64,000 nucleotides of DNA, taken from positions 32,732 through 96,731 of the forward strand of contig FR900987.1 of the NCBI GenBank assembly GCA_000437915.1, read 5' to 3'. Below are positions 1-7,680 of the stretch, one piece after another; the first letter of the stretch is position 1, and each line of letters starts with the position of its first letter. The notes beneath the pieces are model-generated. The model searched no databases, was not told the origin of the DNA, and worked only from the letters and a program-made list of their open reading frames with translations. Source of the stretch: Subdoligranulum sp. CAG:314. GTDB taxonomy: Bacteria > Bacillota > Clostridia > Christensenellales > CAG-314. Both the position numbers and the translations under genes were made by a program.

Positions 1-1
1 A

Positions 2-454
2 TGCTTTGACAAGGACGCGCTTGTTTCCAACTCCACCACCTACGTAAACCTCGTGGAGGGAAGCTTTTCAAAAGAGCCGACAACGGTTACCGTTTACACA
101 ACGCAGAATATTTCTTCGCTCGACGACTTCAAGGTGGGAGCCGTTTGGGCGGGCGACTACGACTCCTCAAAGGACGCCGCCGACGCCAAAGACAAATTCA
201 ACGACAAAAACGAAATCTGCCGTTACCTCAACGACGGGGAAAATTTCGTCGACCTTGACGGCAATCCGATAAACGTACTGAGCCGCGAGGTGTATATGCT
301 GTACATTGCACCCGCAGCAGGTCTCAACATAATGACTGTTTTCGACAATCAGGAAAGCCTGAGCATAGGCCGCAAACAGAGAATGCTGCGCGCGCAGCAG
401 GGTTATCTTGTTTTCGACCTCAACGAGGAAGGCAGAAACTCTCTCGACATCTGA
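2..454 (+). CDS. Unknown protein, C-terminal part (5' end outside window)
   Basis: The reading frame is open from the first bases of the window to a TGA at 452-454, so the start lies upstream and only about 150 C-terminal residues are visible. They are rich in Asp, Asn and Thr and contain no membrane segment, which would fit a secreted or surface protein, but I do not recognise a family. The residues DLNEEGRNSLDI form the C-terminus. A bidirectional hairpin terminator follows about 30 bases after the stop. Codon use resembles the neighbouring genes. Function unknown. Confidence 0.6.
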   Translation, partial: CFDKDALVSNSTTYVNLVEGSFSKEPTTVTVYTTQNISSLDDFKVGAVWAGDYDSSKDAADAKDKFNDKNEICRYLNDGENFVDLDGNPINVLSREVYMLYIAPAAGLNIMTVFDNQESLSIGRKQRMLRAQQGYLVFDLNEEGRNSLDI

Positions 455-484
455 CAAAGCGTCTTTCTGAATTTGGGAAAAAAT

Positions 485-512
485 AAACGGCGGCAAAATG
501 CCGCCGTTTTTT
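485..512. terminator. Bidirectional intrinsic terminator
   Basis: CGGCGGC (488-494) pairs with GCCGCCG (500-506), extended by AAA/TTT, with a T run at 507-512 on the plus strand and an A-rich flank that gives T's on the minus strand. It sits between the convergent ends of the partial gene and the membrane-protein gene at 531-1085. Confidence 0.85.
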
Positions 513-530
513 ATTCGATTTAAGACGCGT

Positions 531-1085
531 TCAAGGCAAAAACGCGGCATTTGCAAGAGCTTCCCCAAGACCGATAAGAGCAAGAACCACCGCAATGCTG
601 AGGAAAAACCAGACGAACAGTCCCGCAAGCGCGGCAAGTACCAAAAGGTTCAAAAGTATTTTGAGCCATTTTTTCAGTCTGCCGCTGTGCACAACGGCGT
701 TGCAGGCAAAAAAGCCCGCCAAAGCGAAAACCAGCCCCGCCACGCCGCCGACAACCGCCGCAGCGTTGCTTATTTCCGCCGCGTCAAGCCCGAAAGCCGC
801 GCCGAAGCCCAAAAACAGCAGCGGTCCGAAGATGAACAGATATTCGTACCAGCTTATATGCCTGAAAACCTCCAAGGTAACATCTCCCTCAATCAGGTTC
901 ATCCCCGTCATGTAGCTGCCTTCCACTCTGAATTGCAGATATTTTCCGTCGGCGAGAGCAACCCTGAAAAGCGCGCCGTCGACTTTTTCGGCGGGCTTTC
1001 CGTCAACCTCCACGCTTATTTTCCTGTCAAACCTGCCGCAGCTGATTTTGAACTCCCTGCCGTGCAGCATTTTTTTAGCGGTCAC
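531..1085 (-). CDS. Small membrane protein of unknown function
   Basis: A 184-residue protein. The first 75 residues look soluble and beta-rich (FKISCGRFDRKISVEVDGKPAE). After these come about three hydrophobic segments (near residues 82-100, 107-130 and 140-175), so it is probably an integral membrane protein with a cytoplasmic N-terminal domain. The GTG start at 1085 is preceded by GGAGG with 6-base spacing. A strong promoter lies at 1179-1151 on the same strand. It is monocistronic, diverging from the FAD-protein gene. I do not recognise the family. Confidence 0.7.
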   Translation of the reverse strand: MTAKKMLHGREFKISCGRFDRKISVEVDGKPAEKVDGALFRVALADGKYLQFRVEGSYMTGMNLIEGDVTLEVFRHISWYEYLFIFGPLLFLGFGAAFGLDAAEISNAAAVVGGVAGLVFALAGFFACNAVVHSGRLKKWLKILLNLLVLAALAGLFVWFFLSIAVVLALIGLGEALANAAFLP

Positions 1086-1150
1086 AACATACCTCCGAAC
1101 GATTTTACCGCCGGTAAATTTCCTATTTGCCGTCGGAATTTACTTTGCTA

Positions 1151-1179
1151 ATCATACTCAAACGCTTCGCTTGTGTCAA
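1151..1179 (-). promoter_or_regulatory. Sigma-A promoter of the membrane-protein gene
   Basis: Read on the minus strand: TTGACA (1179-1174), a 17-base spacer, TATGAT (1156-1151). The predicted start near 1143 gives a leader of about 58 bases before the GTG at 1085. Confidence 0.8.
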
Positions 1180-1197
1180 GCGTTTTTCAAAATTTTC

Positions 1198-1226
1198 TTG
1201 ACAAAGAACAGGCTCCGTGCTAAACT
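1198..1226 (+). promoter_or_regulatory. Sigma-A promoter of the riboswitch/FAD-protein transcript
   Basis: TTGACA at 1198-1203, a 17-base spacer and TAAACT at 1221-1226. Transcription should start near 1233, about 27 bases before the purine aptamer. It is divergent from the promoter at 1151-1179, with only 18 bases between the two -35 boxes. Confidence 0.85.
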
Positions 1227-1259
1227 GTTCAGCGTGCGGCGACGCCGCAAAAAAGCAGA

Positions 1260-1325
1260 GCATATATAGTCTCCGCGCAAAGGGCGGAGAGTTTCTACCG
1301 ACGAGCCTGCCCGTCGACTATATGC
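1260..1325 (+). ncRNA. Purine riboswitch aptamer, guanine class (C74)
   Basis: All parts of the purine aptamer are visible. P1 is GCATA (1260-1264) with TATGC (1321-1325). P2 is CTCCGC/GCGGAG. The J2/3 core is TTTCTACC. P3 is CGACG/CGTCG. J3/1 is GACTAT. The GG in loop 2 and the CC in loop 3 can form the tertiary contact. The base discriminating guanine from adenine is C (GACTAT, not GATTAT), so guanine or hypoxanthine is the expected ligand. The downstream terminator uses the 3' half of P3 and P1, so ligand binding should allow read-through. Confidence 0.93.
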
Positions 1326-1360
1326 GGTTTTTCCGCATACCGTCGGAGCGGGCATTTTTT
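1308..1360 (+). terminator. Riboswitch-controlled intrinsic terminator
   Basis: TGCCCG (1308-1313) pairs with CGGGCA (1349-1354), CGAC (1315-1318) with GTCG (1342-1345), and TATGCGG (1321-1327) with CCGCATA (1333-1339). The loop is TTTTT and TTTTTT follows at 1355-1360. The 5' arm is made of the 3' strands of aptamer helices P3 and P1, so aptamer and terminator cannot form together. Confidence 0.88.
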
Positions 1361-1416
1361 GCGCCCCGATTGAAAGCGGGCAAAAAGGACGAAAATAACT
1401 TTAAAGGAATTGCATT

Positions 1417-2802
1417 ATGAAAACGGATATTTTGATTGTGGGAGCAGGTCCCGCGGGGATTTTCACCGCCATAGAGCTGCTTAAACGAGGAGACAAAAGA
1501 AAAATCACCGTCGTCGAAAAGGGCGCAGCCATAGAAAACCGCGTCTGCCCCAAAAACAAAACGGGCTTGTGCGCGGGCTGCAAAAATTGCAGCATAACGA
1601 CGGGCTTTTCGGGCGCGGGCGCCTTTTCGGACGGAAAACTCTCTTTGTCCGAAGACGTGGGCGGAGACCTGCCCGAGCTTGTCGGACACGACGCGGTAAA
1701 AGAGGCAATCCGATATGTGGACAAAATTTACCTCGACTTCGGCGCGGACTGCAAGGTAGAGGGAGTGGGCGACAACGACAAAATAAAGGAAATCAGGAAA
1801 AAAGCCATTCAGGCGAATTTAAAGCTGGTGGACTGCCCGATACGTCATCTCGGCACGGAAAAGGCGCAGGAGATTTATCTTGCAATCGAAAAGCATCTGT
1901 TAAAAAACGGCGTGGAGCTGTTTTTCGGCACAGACTGCGACGACCTTTTTATCGACGACGGCGTGTGCAAAGGAGCGTATGTCCGTCAAAACGGAGAGCG
2001 GTTTCTTATCCAAGCGGGGACAACCGTCGTCGCAACGGGCAGGCGCGGCGCGGACTGGCTGTCAAAGACGTGCGAAAAACACGGAATCCCCCATAGACCG
2101 GGCACGGTGGATATAGGCGTGCGGGTAGAGGTGAGAAACGAGATTATGGAGGAGGTAAACAACATTCTCTACGAATCCAAGCTCATAGGTTATCCCAAGC
2201 CGTTCAAAAACAAGGTGCGCACCTTCTGCCAAAACCCGGGCGGCTTTGTCGCGCAGGAAAACTACGACGACAACCTCGCGGTGGTCAACGGCCACTCCTT
2301 CAAGGAAAAAAAGAGCGGCAACACCAATCTTGCAATCCTTTGCTCGCACAATTTTTCCGAGCCATTCAACCAACCCATAGAATACGCGAAAAAAATAGGA
2401 GAGCTGACCAATATGCTCGGCAGCGGCAAAATTTTGGTTCAGCGGTACGGCGACATAATGGACGGAAAACGCACATGGCAAAAGGAGCTTGAACGCAGCA
2501 ACGTGCGCCCCACCCTCGCGGACGCGGTGGCGGGCGACATAACGGCAGCAATGCCCTATCGAGCCATGATTTCGATATTGAATTTTATTAAAGACGCGGA
2601 TATCGTAGTGCCCGGCTTTGCCAGCAACGAAACGCTGCTGTATTCTCCCGAATTGAAATTTTATTCAAACAAAATCGATATGAACGAAAGGTTGGAAACG
2701 TCGGTTAAAAACCTGCACTGCCTTGGAGACAGCTCGGGTTGGACGCGCGGACTGATGATGGCGTCCGTCATGGGCGTGCTGCTCGCCCGCGTGATTTCCT
2801 GA
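1417..2802 (+). CDS. FAD-dependent dehydrogenase of the COG2509 family
   Basis: A 461-residue flavoprotein of the uncharacterised COG2509 group. The N-terminal dinucleotide fold has GAGPAG (residues 8-13) and an acidic VVEKG at the end of strand 2. It is followed by the cysteine cluster of this family (CPKNKTGLCAGCKNC, residues 44-58) and GFSGAGAFSDGKL. A second motif, VATGRRG, lies near residue 206, and LGDSSGWTRGLM near the C-terminus fits the FAD-contacting end. Substrate and physiological role are unknown for the family. RBS AAAGGA precedes the ATG. The gene is alone on its transcript behind a guanine-class riboswitch, so I infer a link to purine supply or redox chemistry of purines. That link is inference only. 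Confidence 0.88.
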   Translation: MKTDILIVGAGPAGIFTAIELLKRGDKRKITVVEKGAAIENRVCPKNKTGLCAGCKNCSITTGFSGAGAFSDGKLSLSEDVGGDLPELVGHDAVKEAIRYVDKIYLDFGADCKVEGVGDNDKIKEIRKKAIQANLKLVDCPIRHLGTEKAQEIYLAIEKHLLKNGVELFFGTDCDDLFIDDGVCKGAYVRQNGERFLIQAGTTVVATGRRGADWLSKTCEKHGIPHRPGTVDIGVRVEVRNEIMEEVNNILYESKLIGYPKPFKNKVRTFCQNPGGFVAQENYDDNLAVVNGHSFKEKKSGNTNLAILCSHNFSEPFNQPIEYAKKIGELTNMLGSGKILVQRYGDIMDGKRTWQKELERSNVRPTLADAVAGDITAAMPYRAMISILNFIKDADIVVPGFASNETLLYSPELKFYSNKIDMNERLETSVKNLHCLGDSSGWTRGLMMASVMGVLLARVIS

Positions 2803-2814
2803 AATCTTTGAAAG

Positions 2815-2848
2815 AAAAAGCCTCCTCCCGTCGGGAAGAGGCTTTAAA
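2815..2848. terminator. Bidirectional intrinsic terminator
   Basis: AAGCCTC pairs with GAGGCTT around a CTCCC-GTC-GGGAA core, with A's on the left and T's on the right. It separates the convergent FAD-protein gene and leucine-rich-repeat gene. Confidence 0.8.
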
Positions 2849-2853
2849 TTTGC

Positions 2854-5696
2854 TCAGACTATTTCAAAAGATACGGAGCAGTCTATGTTTATGCCGTCGA
2901 AAAGATAAATTTTTATGCTCACGAAATAAGTCTTGCCCTCCTCTATCTCATAGCACCAGCTTTGCGGATTTTCGTAATCGGAGAGCACAACGTATTCTAC
3001 GCCTGACACGTCGTCTGTCTGCAAATAAAATTCGTCGCCTGTCAAACCGTCGTACAACAGATTGAGACTGCCGCTTCGCGGCGCGGTAAAGCGGAAATAG
3101 ACCGCCCTGCCGTTTTTAAACGTCACGTCGAGAGCTTCGCCGTTTGCGTCAAGCTCGAAGTCTCTGCCCCATGCCTTGCCGTCCTGCACCCTTTGCTCGC
3201 CGAAGCGCGCGTAGAGGGTTATTGTATCTTGCTCGAAATAAGCGGGGAACTCCACTCTTTCGCCCCAGTCGCCGTCCGCGCTTCCGTCGCTGAGATACCA
3301 GCCCTGAAAATATCCCGAACCCTCGCACGTCGGCTCGGTTTTAACCAATGAGTCGGTAAATACGGCAACGGTTTCGCCGTCTTTTTTAAGGGTATAGGCA
3401 GTGTCGGAAATCTCCGATAAGTCAATTGCCTCCGCATACGCGGGAGCGTAAAGATAAAATTCGGAGTAATACGAGGCGATTGCATTTTGCGGCACGACGA
3501 ATTCGCACAGAAGAATAGCCTCCCACGTCATACTGTCGTAGCCCGAAGCAAAAACGCTGTATGTACCGTTGTGGCTGCCGCCAAGAAACGGAGCTTTTTC
3601 CCCCTCGAAAATAACCTTTTTGAGATTGGGCGCGCCGAAAAAAGCGGATTGACCAAGCATTTCGACGTTGCCCTTAAATGTAATTTCCTTCAACGCGTGC
3701 GCGTTGTAAAACGCCGACTGTCCCACCTTTTTTACATCGCCGCCGATTACAAGCGTTTCAAGAAACGCGGTTGCTTCGCAGGAGTAACCCTCTATTGCCG
3801 CAACTCCCTCCGGCACGGTATAGGAAGTTGCCGCTTTCCGCGACGGATAGCACACAAGCGTGGTCATATCCTTTGTGTAAAGCACTCCCTCATCCGCAAC
3901 ATAGACCTCGTTTCCGTCTTCGACCGACAGAGAAACCAAATATTCGTTAAGGAACGCCGAAAAACCCACGTACGCGACCGAAGCGGGAATTTCAAACTCA
4001 GAAAGCGCGGTAACGTAAAAAGTGTTTGCGCCTATGTATTCGAGCGAGGGCGTCCCCCTGAACTCAACATCGCTCAGATTTTCGCAGCCGGTAAACACCC
4101 CACCCGTGATACCCATAAGCTGCACTTCTCCGAAAACGTAAGTATCGCTGCGCAAGGATACAAGAGTCGAGGGCAAAAGCACGGATTTTAAGGAGCTGCC
4201 GAGAACGGCGCTGAACGTCCAGCCGTAAAGCTCGGTGATCCCCTCGGGCAGGGTTACGGTTTCCAGATTTTTCAGTTCTGCAAAGGCAAAGGGCGAAATA
4301 TACGTCACGCCCTCAGGCACGTCGAATTTAACTGCGGATGAGTTTTGAGCGTAAACAAGCAGTCTGTCGCCGTTTTTGCCGAGATATTGCGGCCCGCTCC
4401 CCTTTTCGACAATGCAGTCGTCCTTGATTGCGTAAAAATCGTTTTCATCCGCGCCGAGCATGGACACAGACGTAAAAATATAATCACTTCCCGAATTGGT
4501 AAAAGCCGCTTCCCCTATGTAACGCACTGTCTTGTCGATTTTCAAATTGCGTATGTTGCAGTCCTGAAACGCGCAGTCGCCTATTTTTTCGATTCCTTTC
4601 AGCACAAGATTTTCCAAAGTCGCAAAGCCCAAGGACTCGAATGTTTCTTCGTCCCACAAAGAGCCGCAGCACGAGCGGAAAAACGCTCCGTTAAGGTTGA
4701 AATCGCCTCCGTCCTCGTAGTCGTATTTTTCCGCAAATATTTTTCCCTGCTCTGAATCGACGCCTGAAATTTCTTTTACGCCCTTTTCAAAAACCAAATC
4801 GGTTATGTAAGGACATTGAAAAAAAGCGCCCCACTCTATCGCGTCTATATGCCCCTTGAAGGTTAGCCCCGTGATTGACTTGTTTCTGACAAAAGCGTAT
4901 GCCTTGACCCGCGTGACGGTTTCAGGGAAAACAATGTCGCCGGACGCGGTCGAACTGCCGACGTAAACCGCGGTCTTGTCGACGTCGTAAATTATTCCGT
5001 CCTCCTGCACGTAATTGACGTTGTCGCCCTTCAAAACGTACTCAATCGCCGTCGTAGTTCCGAAAGGCATGATTCCCCAATCGAGCAGCGTGTCGGGCAG
5101 AGTCACTTTGCTCAGATTGTAACCGGAAAAACTCGCAAGTCCAAGTTTTTTTACTCCGTTTTCCAACGTAACATTTTTGAGCATATAACAATTTCGGCAG
5201 GCTCCCGACTCTATCGTTTCGTAGCTTGACGGTATATACAAATCCGTCAGCGTCATATTTGAAGAAAAAGCGTTTTTCTTCAACCTCGTGACGGGAAGTC
5301 CGCGATACGTGTCGGGTAAAGCCGTCTTTGCGGGAACAGAACCCGTTGTTAAGCCCGCAAGGGAGTATGAAACCTTATCCTCGTTGAGGGAAAATTTGAA
5401 ATAAAAATCGTCCGTCGGCACATATTTGTAAATCGCGCTCGCAGTCATATCCTCTTTTACGTTGGTTATGGATTTGTCCCAACCGATTACGTCAAAGCAC
5501 CAGCTGTTTTCATTGGACTCCTGTACGAGCACGTCGTTTGGCGCCACCGAGCCGTTGTAAGGCACTTCCACCTTCTCTATCAGGTTTCGTCCAATTTAAA
5601 CGTCACCGACGCTTTTGAAGGCGCGCAGGCGCACAATACAAGCAGGCAAGCCGCAGCCGCCGCAAAAAGCAGCAATAATAGTCTCAATCGTTTCAT
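2854..5696 (-). pseudogene. BspA-like leucine-rich-repeat lipoprotein with an N-terminal frameshift
   Basis: The natural start is the ATG at 5696, which has GGAGG just upstream. It encodes a lipoprotein signal (MKRLRL, a Leu/Ala-rich core, then a Leu-Cys-Ala-Cys lipobox with Cys24) and the opening of an InlB-type repeat (VTFKLDET) before a TGA at 5580-5582. The -1 frame then continues without interruption (LIEKVEVPYNG...) for about 910 residues to 2854. These comprise many BspA-type LRR_5 repeats of about 23 residues (for example LETVTLPEGITELYGWTFSA) and a beta-rich C-terminal domain. One missing base at 5583-5595, probably a C in AAACC, restores a single frame of about 947 codons. BspA-like proteins are surface-exposed adhesion or recognition proteins. 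This may be a decayed gene, a variable one or a sequencing error. Confidence 0.85.
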
Positions 5697-5739
5697 AATT
5701 TACCTCCGCAAAAATTTTCCGCGCGGCACAACAACTTAA

Positions 5740-5784
5740 AATTGCCGCACTCTGCGGTAATTATAACCGCATAGTGCGGCAATT
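5740..5784. promoter_or_regulatory. 45-bp palindrome, probable MarR-type operator
   Basis: AATTGCCGCACT (5740-5751) is a perfect inverted repeat of AGTGCGGCAATT (5773-5784). Inside it, TGCGGT (5753-5758) pairs with ACCGCA (5766-5771). It can also be read as two adjacent half-size palindromes of the form TTGCCGCA-N3-TGCGGTAA. It covers the spacer and -10 of the lipoprotein promoter and lies about 50 bases before the -35 of the MarR-type gene. Confidence 0.75.
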
Positions 5785-5790
5785 GTCAAA
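5761..5790 (-). promoter_or_regulatory. Promoter of the leucine-rich-repeat lipoprotein
   Basis: On the minus strand TTGACA (about 5789-5784) is followed by an 18-base spacer and TATAAT inside the palindrome core (about 5765-5760). The spacer is nearly all palindrome arm, so a bound repressor would block the polymerase. Confidence 0.75.
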
Positions 5791-5830
5791 TGATTTAACA
5801 CAATTTTGCCAAAAAATTTTGCATCTCTAT

Positions 5831-5859
5831 TTGACAAACAAACAATTAAATTTTAAAAT
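5831..5859 (+). promoter_or_regulatory. Promoter of the MarR-type regulator
   Basis: TTGACA at 5831-5836, a 17-base spacer, TAAAAT at 5854-5859. The start would fall near 5866, which rules out the possible GTG start at 5774 and supports the ATG at 5879. Confidence 0.8.
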
Positions 5860-5878
5860 ACAAAATGGAAGAACAAGA

Positions 5879-6469
5879 ATGGATATAAACGGCGTAAAAG
5901 AATACGGAAAACTGATGGATAAAATGCAGGTGGCATACACCAATCTGGTCGCTACCATGGAGTGGGAGCTGTTTCGGCGCGGAGCTTATTCGGGTTTTTT
6001 GGACGATATTTACATGAGAAAGGTCTCTGCAATACTCGACCGGCAAAGCCCCCTGCCCACGCATGTTCTTGCGGAGAAAGCGCACATTTCACCCAAATGT
6101 ATTCATCGAACCTTGAAAAAACTCGAAGAAAAAGGTCTGATAGAACGCTCCAAACAGGAGGGCAACAAAAAAACGCAATATATTTCGCTGACGGAATCTG
6201 CCAAAAAAGATATGAAAACGCACAGCGAAAATTCGCAGGAAATTATGCAAAGCATTTTCAACGGCGCGTTAAGCGAAAACGAGAGAATGCAGATGCTCAC
6301 GGCGACGGAAACGCTGCTTAATATTTTTGAAAAATGTTGCGCTTTTGCCGACACGGACAACAAACCCGTTCAGCCTGCGCACGTGCATTTTTCCTACGAC
6401 CTGACGCAGCACGTCCTGTCAAGCAAAACTTCGCCGTTTGCCAATCGCAAAAACAAAAAAACGCCTTGA
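5879..6469 (+). CDS. MarR-type winged-helix transcriptional regulator
   Basis: A 196-residue protein starting at MDINGVKEYGK. The start is fixed by the promoter at 5831-5859 and by GGAAGAA 6-7 bases upstream. The centre carries a winged helix: a recognition region LAEKAHISPKCIHRTLKKLEEKGLIER (split here, LAEKAHISPK then CIHRTLKKLEEKG), then a wing with basic residues (SKQEGNKKTQYISLT). Such proteins bind palindromic operators as dimers, usually repressing themselves and neighbours. The palindrome at 5740-5784 is the obvious candidate site, so the likely target is the divergent lipoprotein gene. The C-terminal 40 residues lack a recognised domain. The effector is unknown. Confidence 0.82.
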   Translation: MDINGVKEYGKLMDKMQVAYTNLVATMEWELFRRGAYSGFLDDIYMRKVSAILDRQSPLPTHVLAEKAHISPKCIHRTLKKLEEKGLIERSKQEGNKKTQYISLTESAKKDMKTHSENSQEIMQSIFNGALSENERMQMLTATETLLNIFEKCCAFADTDNKPVQPAHVHFSYDLTQHVLSSKTSPFANRKNKKTP

Positions 6470-6493
6470 CGGGTGTAAGTAAAGATTTTTAAA

Positions 6494-6525
6494 AAAGCGT
6501 AACCATTCGGTTACGCTTTAAATTT
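6494..6525. terminator. Bidirectional intrinsic terminator
   Basis: AAAGCGTAACC (6494-6504) pairs perfectly with GGTTACGCTTT (6509-6519) around ATTC. T-rich flanks exist on both strands, so it ends the MarR-type gene and, from the other side, the pyr operon. Confidence 0.88.
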
Positions 6526-6605
6526 TTTCCGACTGCTCCGCGCAAATGTAAATGATTTTACGCTTGCGCTCTTTTCTATGGAATACTCCTGTCAAAGGAG
6601 CTTTT

Positions 6606-7670
6606 TCAGTCAAGAGAGGTTTCGCAATAGGCGCACCTTTCCGTGCCGCCGTCAAAGATTGACAGCTTTTCGAGCGACGGCTCGGCATTGGTTATGCATC
6701 TTGGATTGGGGCAGCTCTTTTGCGTAAGCGTGCCGCCGAGTTTTGTTTCGCCCGAAGCACCGCCGTCCTTTAAAAGCGTAAGCAGCAGCGACATACGCGC
6801 GAATTTGCCGTAATTGACCTGCTCGAAATATTTGGCGCGGCTGTCTTTGTCAACGTCTGCGGCAATCTCGTTTACCCTCGGCAGCGGGTGCATGACTATC
6901 ATATCCTCCTTTGCAGAGCCAAGTTTGTCCCTTGTGAGAACGTAGCTGTCTTTAAGACGCTCGTATTCGTCTGCGTCGGAAAATCTTTCCCGCTGAATAC
7001 GCGTCATGTAAAGCACGTCAAGCTCCGACATATATTCCTGCAAATCGGCAGTTTCAACCGCCTTGCCGCCCTTTTGCTTGATTGCTTGGAGCATATATTC
7101 GGGCAGTCTTAGCTCGCGCGGAGAAATCAGCACGAAGCTGTTTCCCTCGTATCTCAAAAGCGCGTTTAAAAGAGAATGCACCGTGCGGCCGTATTTCAGG
7201 TCGCCTACAACCCCCACCTTCAAGCCGAAAAGCCGCCCTTTCTCCGCGTGAACGGTGACAAGGTCGGTAAGCGTCTGCGTGGGATGGCAGTGACCGCCGT
7301 CTCCCGCGTTAATTAAGGGCACCCGCGCCCAAGCGGCAGCCGCCCTCGCCGCGCCGTCCTTGGGATGACGCATGGCAATCACGTCGGAAAAGCAGCTCAC
7401 GACGCGCGCCGTGTCGCCGACCGTTTCGCCCTTTGCGGCGCTCGAACTGTCTGCGGAAGAAAATCCCAGAACTCTGCCTCCCAATTCAAGCATAGCCGCC
7501 TCGAAGCTAAGTCTCGTGCGCGTGCTCGGTTCAAAAAACAGCGTGGCAAGCGTTTTGCCGTCAAGGGCATGGGCGTAAGCCTCTCTGTTTTTCATAATGT
7601 TTTCAGCCTGATTTACAAGCGCGTCGATTTCCGAAACGCTCATATCGGTTATATCCAGCAAATGTTTCAT
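6606..7670 (-). CDS. pyrB: Aspartate carbamoyltransferase catalytic chain with fused PyrI-like zinc tail
   Basis: Catalyses carbamoyl phosphate + L-aspartate to N-carbamoyl-L-aspartate, the committed step of pyrimidine synthesis. The catalytic chain covers about residues 1-305, with the carbamoyl-phosphate loop PSTRTR (near 50) and HPLPRV (near 265). The last 40 residues (SCPNPRCITNAEP ... CAYCE) match the C-X4-C...C-X2-C zinc domain of the regulatory chain PyrI. The nucleotide-binding allosteric domain that normally precedes it is absent, and no separate pyrI is in the operon. At 354 residues it is longer than the usual 305-310. It is the last gene of the pyr operon, 10 bases after pyrE. Confidence 0.95.
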   Translation of the reverse strand: MKHLLDITDMSVSEIDALVNQAENIMKNREAYAHALDGKTLATLFFEPSTRTRLSFEAAMLELGGRVLGFSSADSSSAAKGETVGDTARVVSCFSDVIAMRHPKDGAARAAAAWARVPLINAGDGGHCHPTQTLTDLVTVHAEKGRLFGLKVGVVGDLKYGRTVHSLLNALLRYEGNSFVLISPRELRLPEYMLQAIKQKGGKAVETADLQEYMSELDVLYMTRIQRERFSDADEYERLKDSYVLTRDKLGSAKEDMIVMHPLPRVNEIAADVDKDSRAKYFEQVNYGKFARMSLLLTLLKDGGASGETKLGGTLTQKSCPNPRCITNAEPSLEKLSIFDGGTERCAYCETSLD

Positions 7671-7680
7671 TTTTTCTCCG

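Noticed and set aside
1160..1187. Terminator hairpin (AAACGCTT...AAGCGTTTTT) upstream of the flavoprotein
   Set aside because: No plus-strand gene ends here. The same bases form the -35 and spacer of the leftward promoter, so the symmetry is probably incidental or regulatory.
5580..5600. Programmed -1 frameshifting in the leucine-rich-repeat gene
   Set aside because: The only candidate slippery run (GTTTAAA) is not in the right phase to let both tRNAs re-pair, and there is no clear downstream stem or upstream Shine-Dalgarno stimulator. A base loss explains the data more simply.
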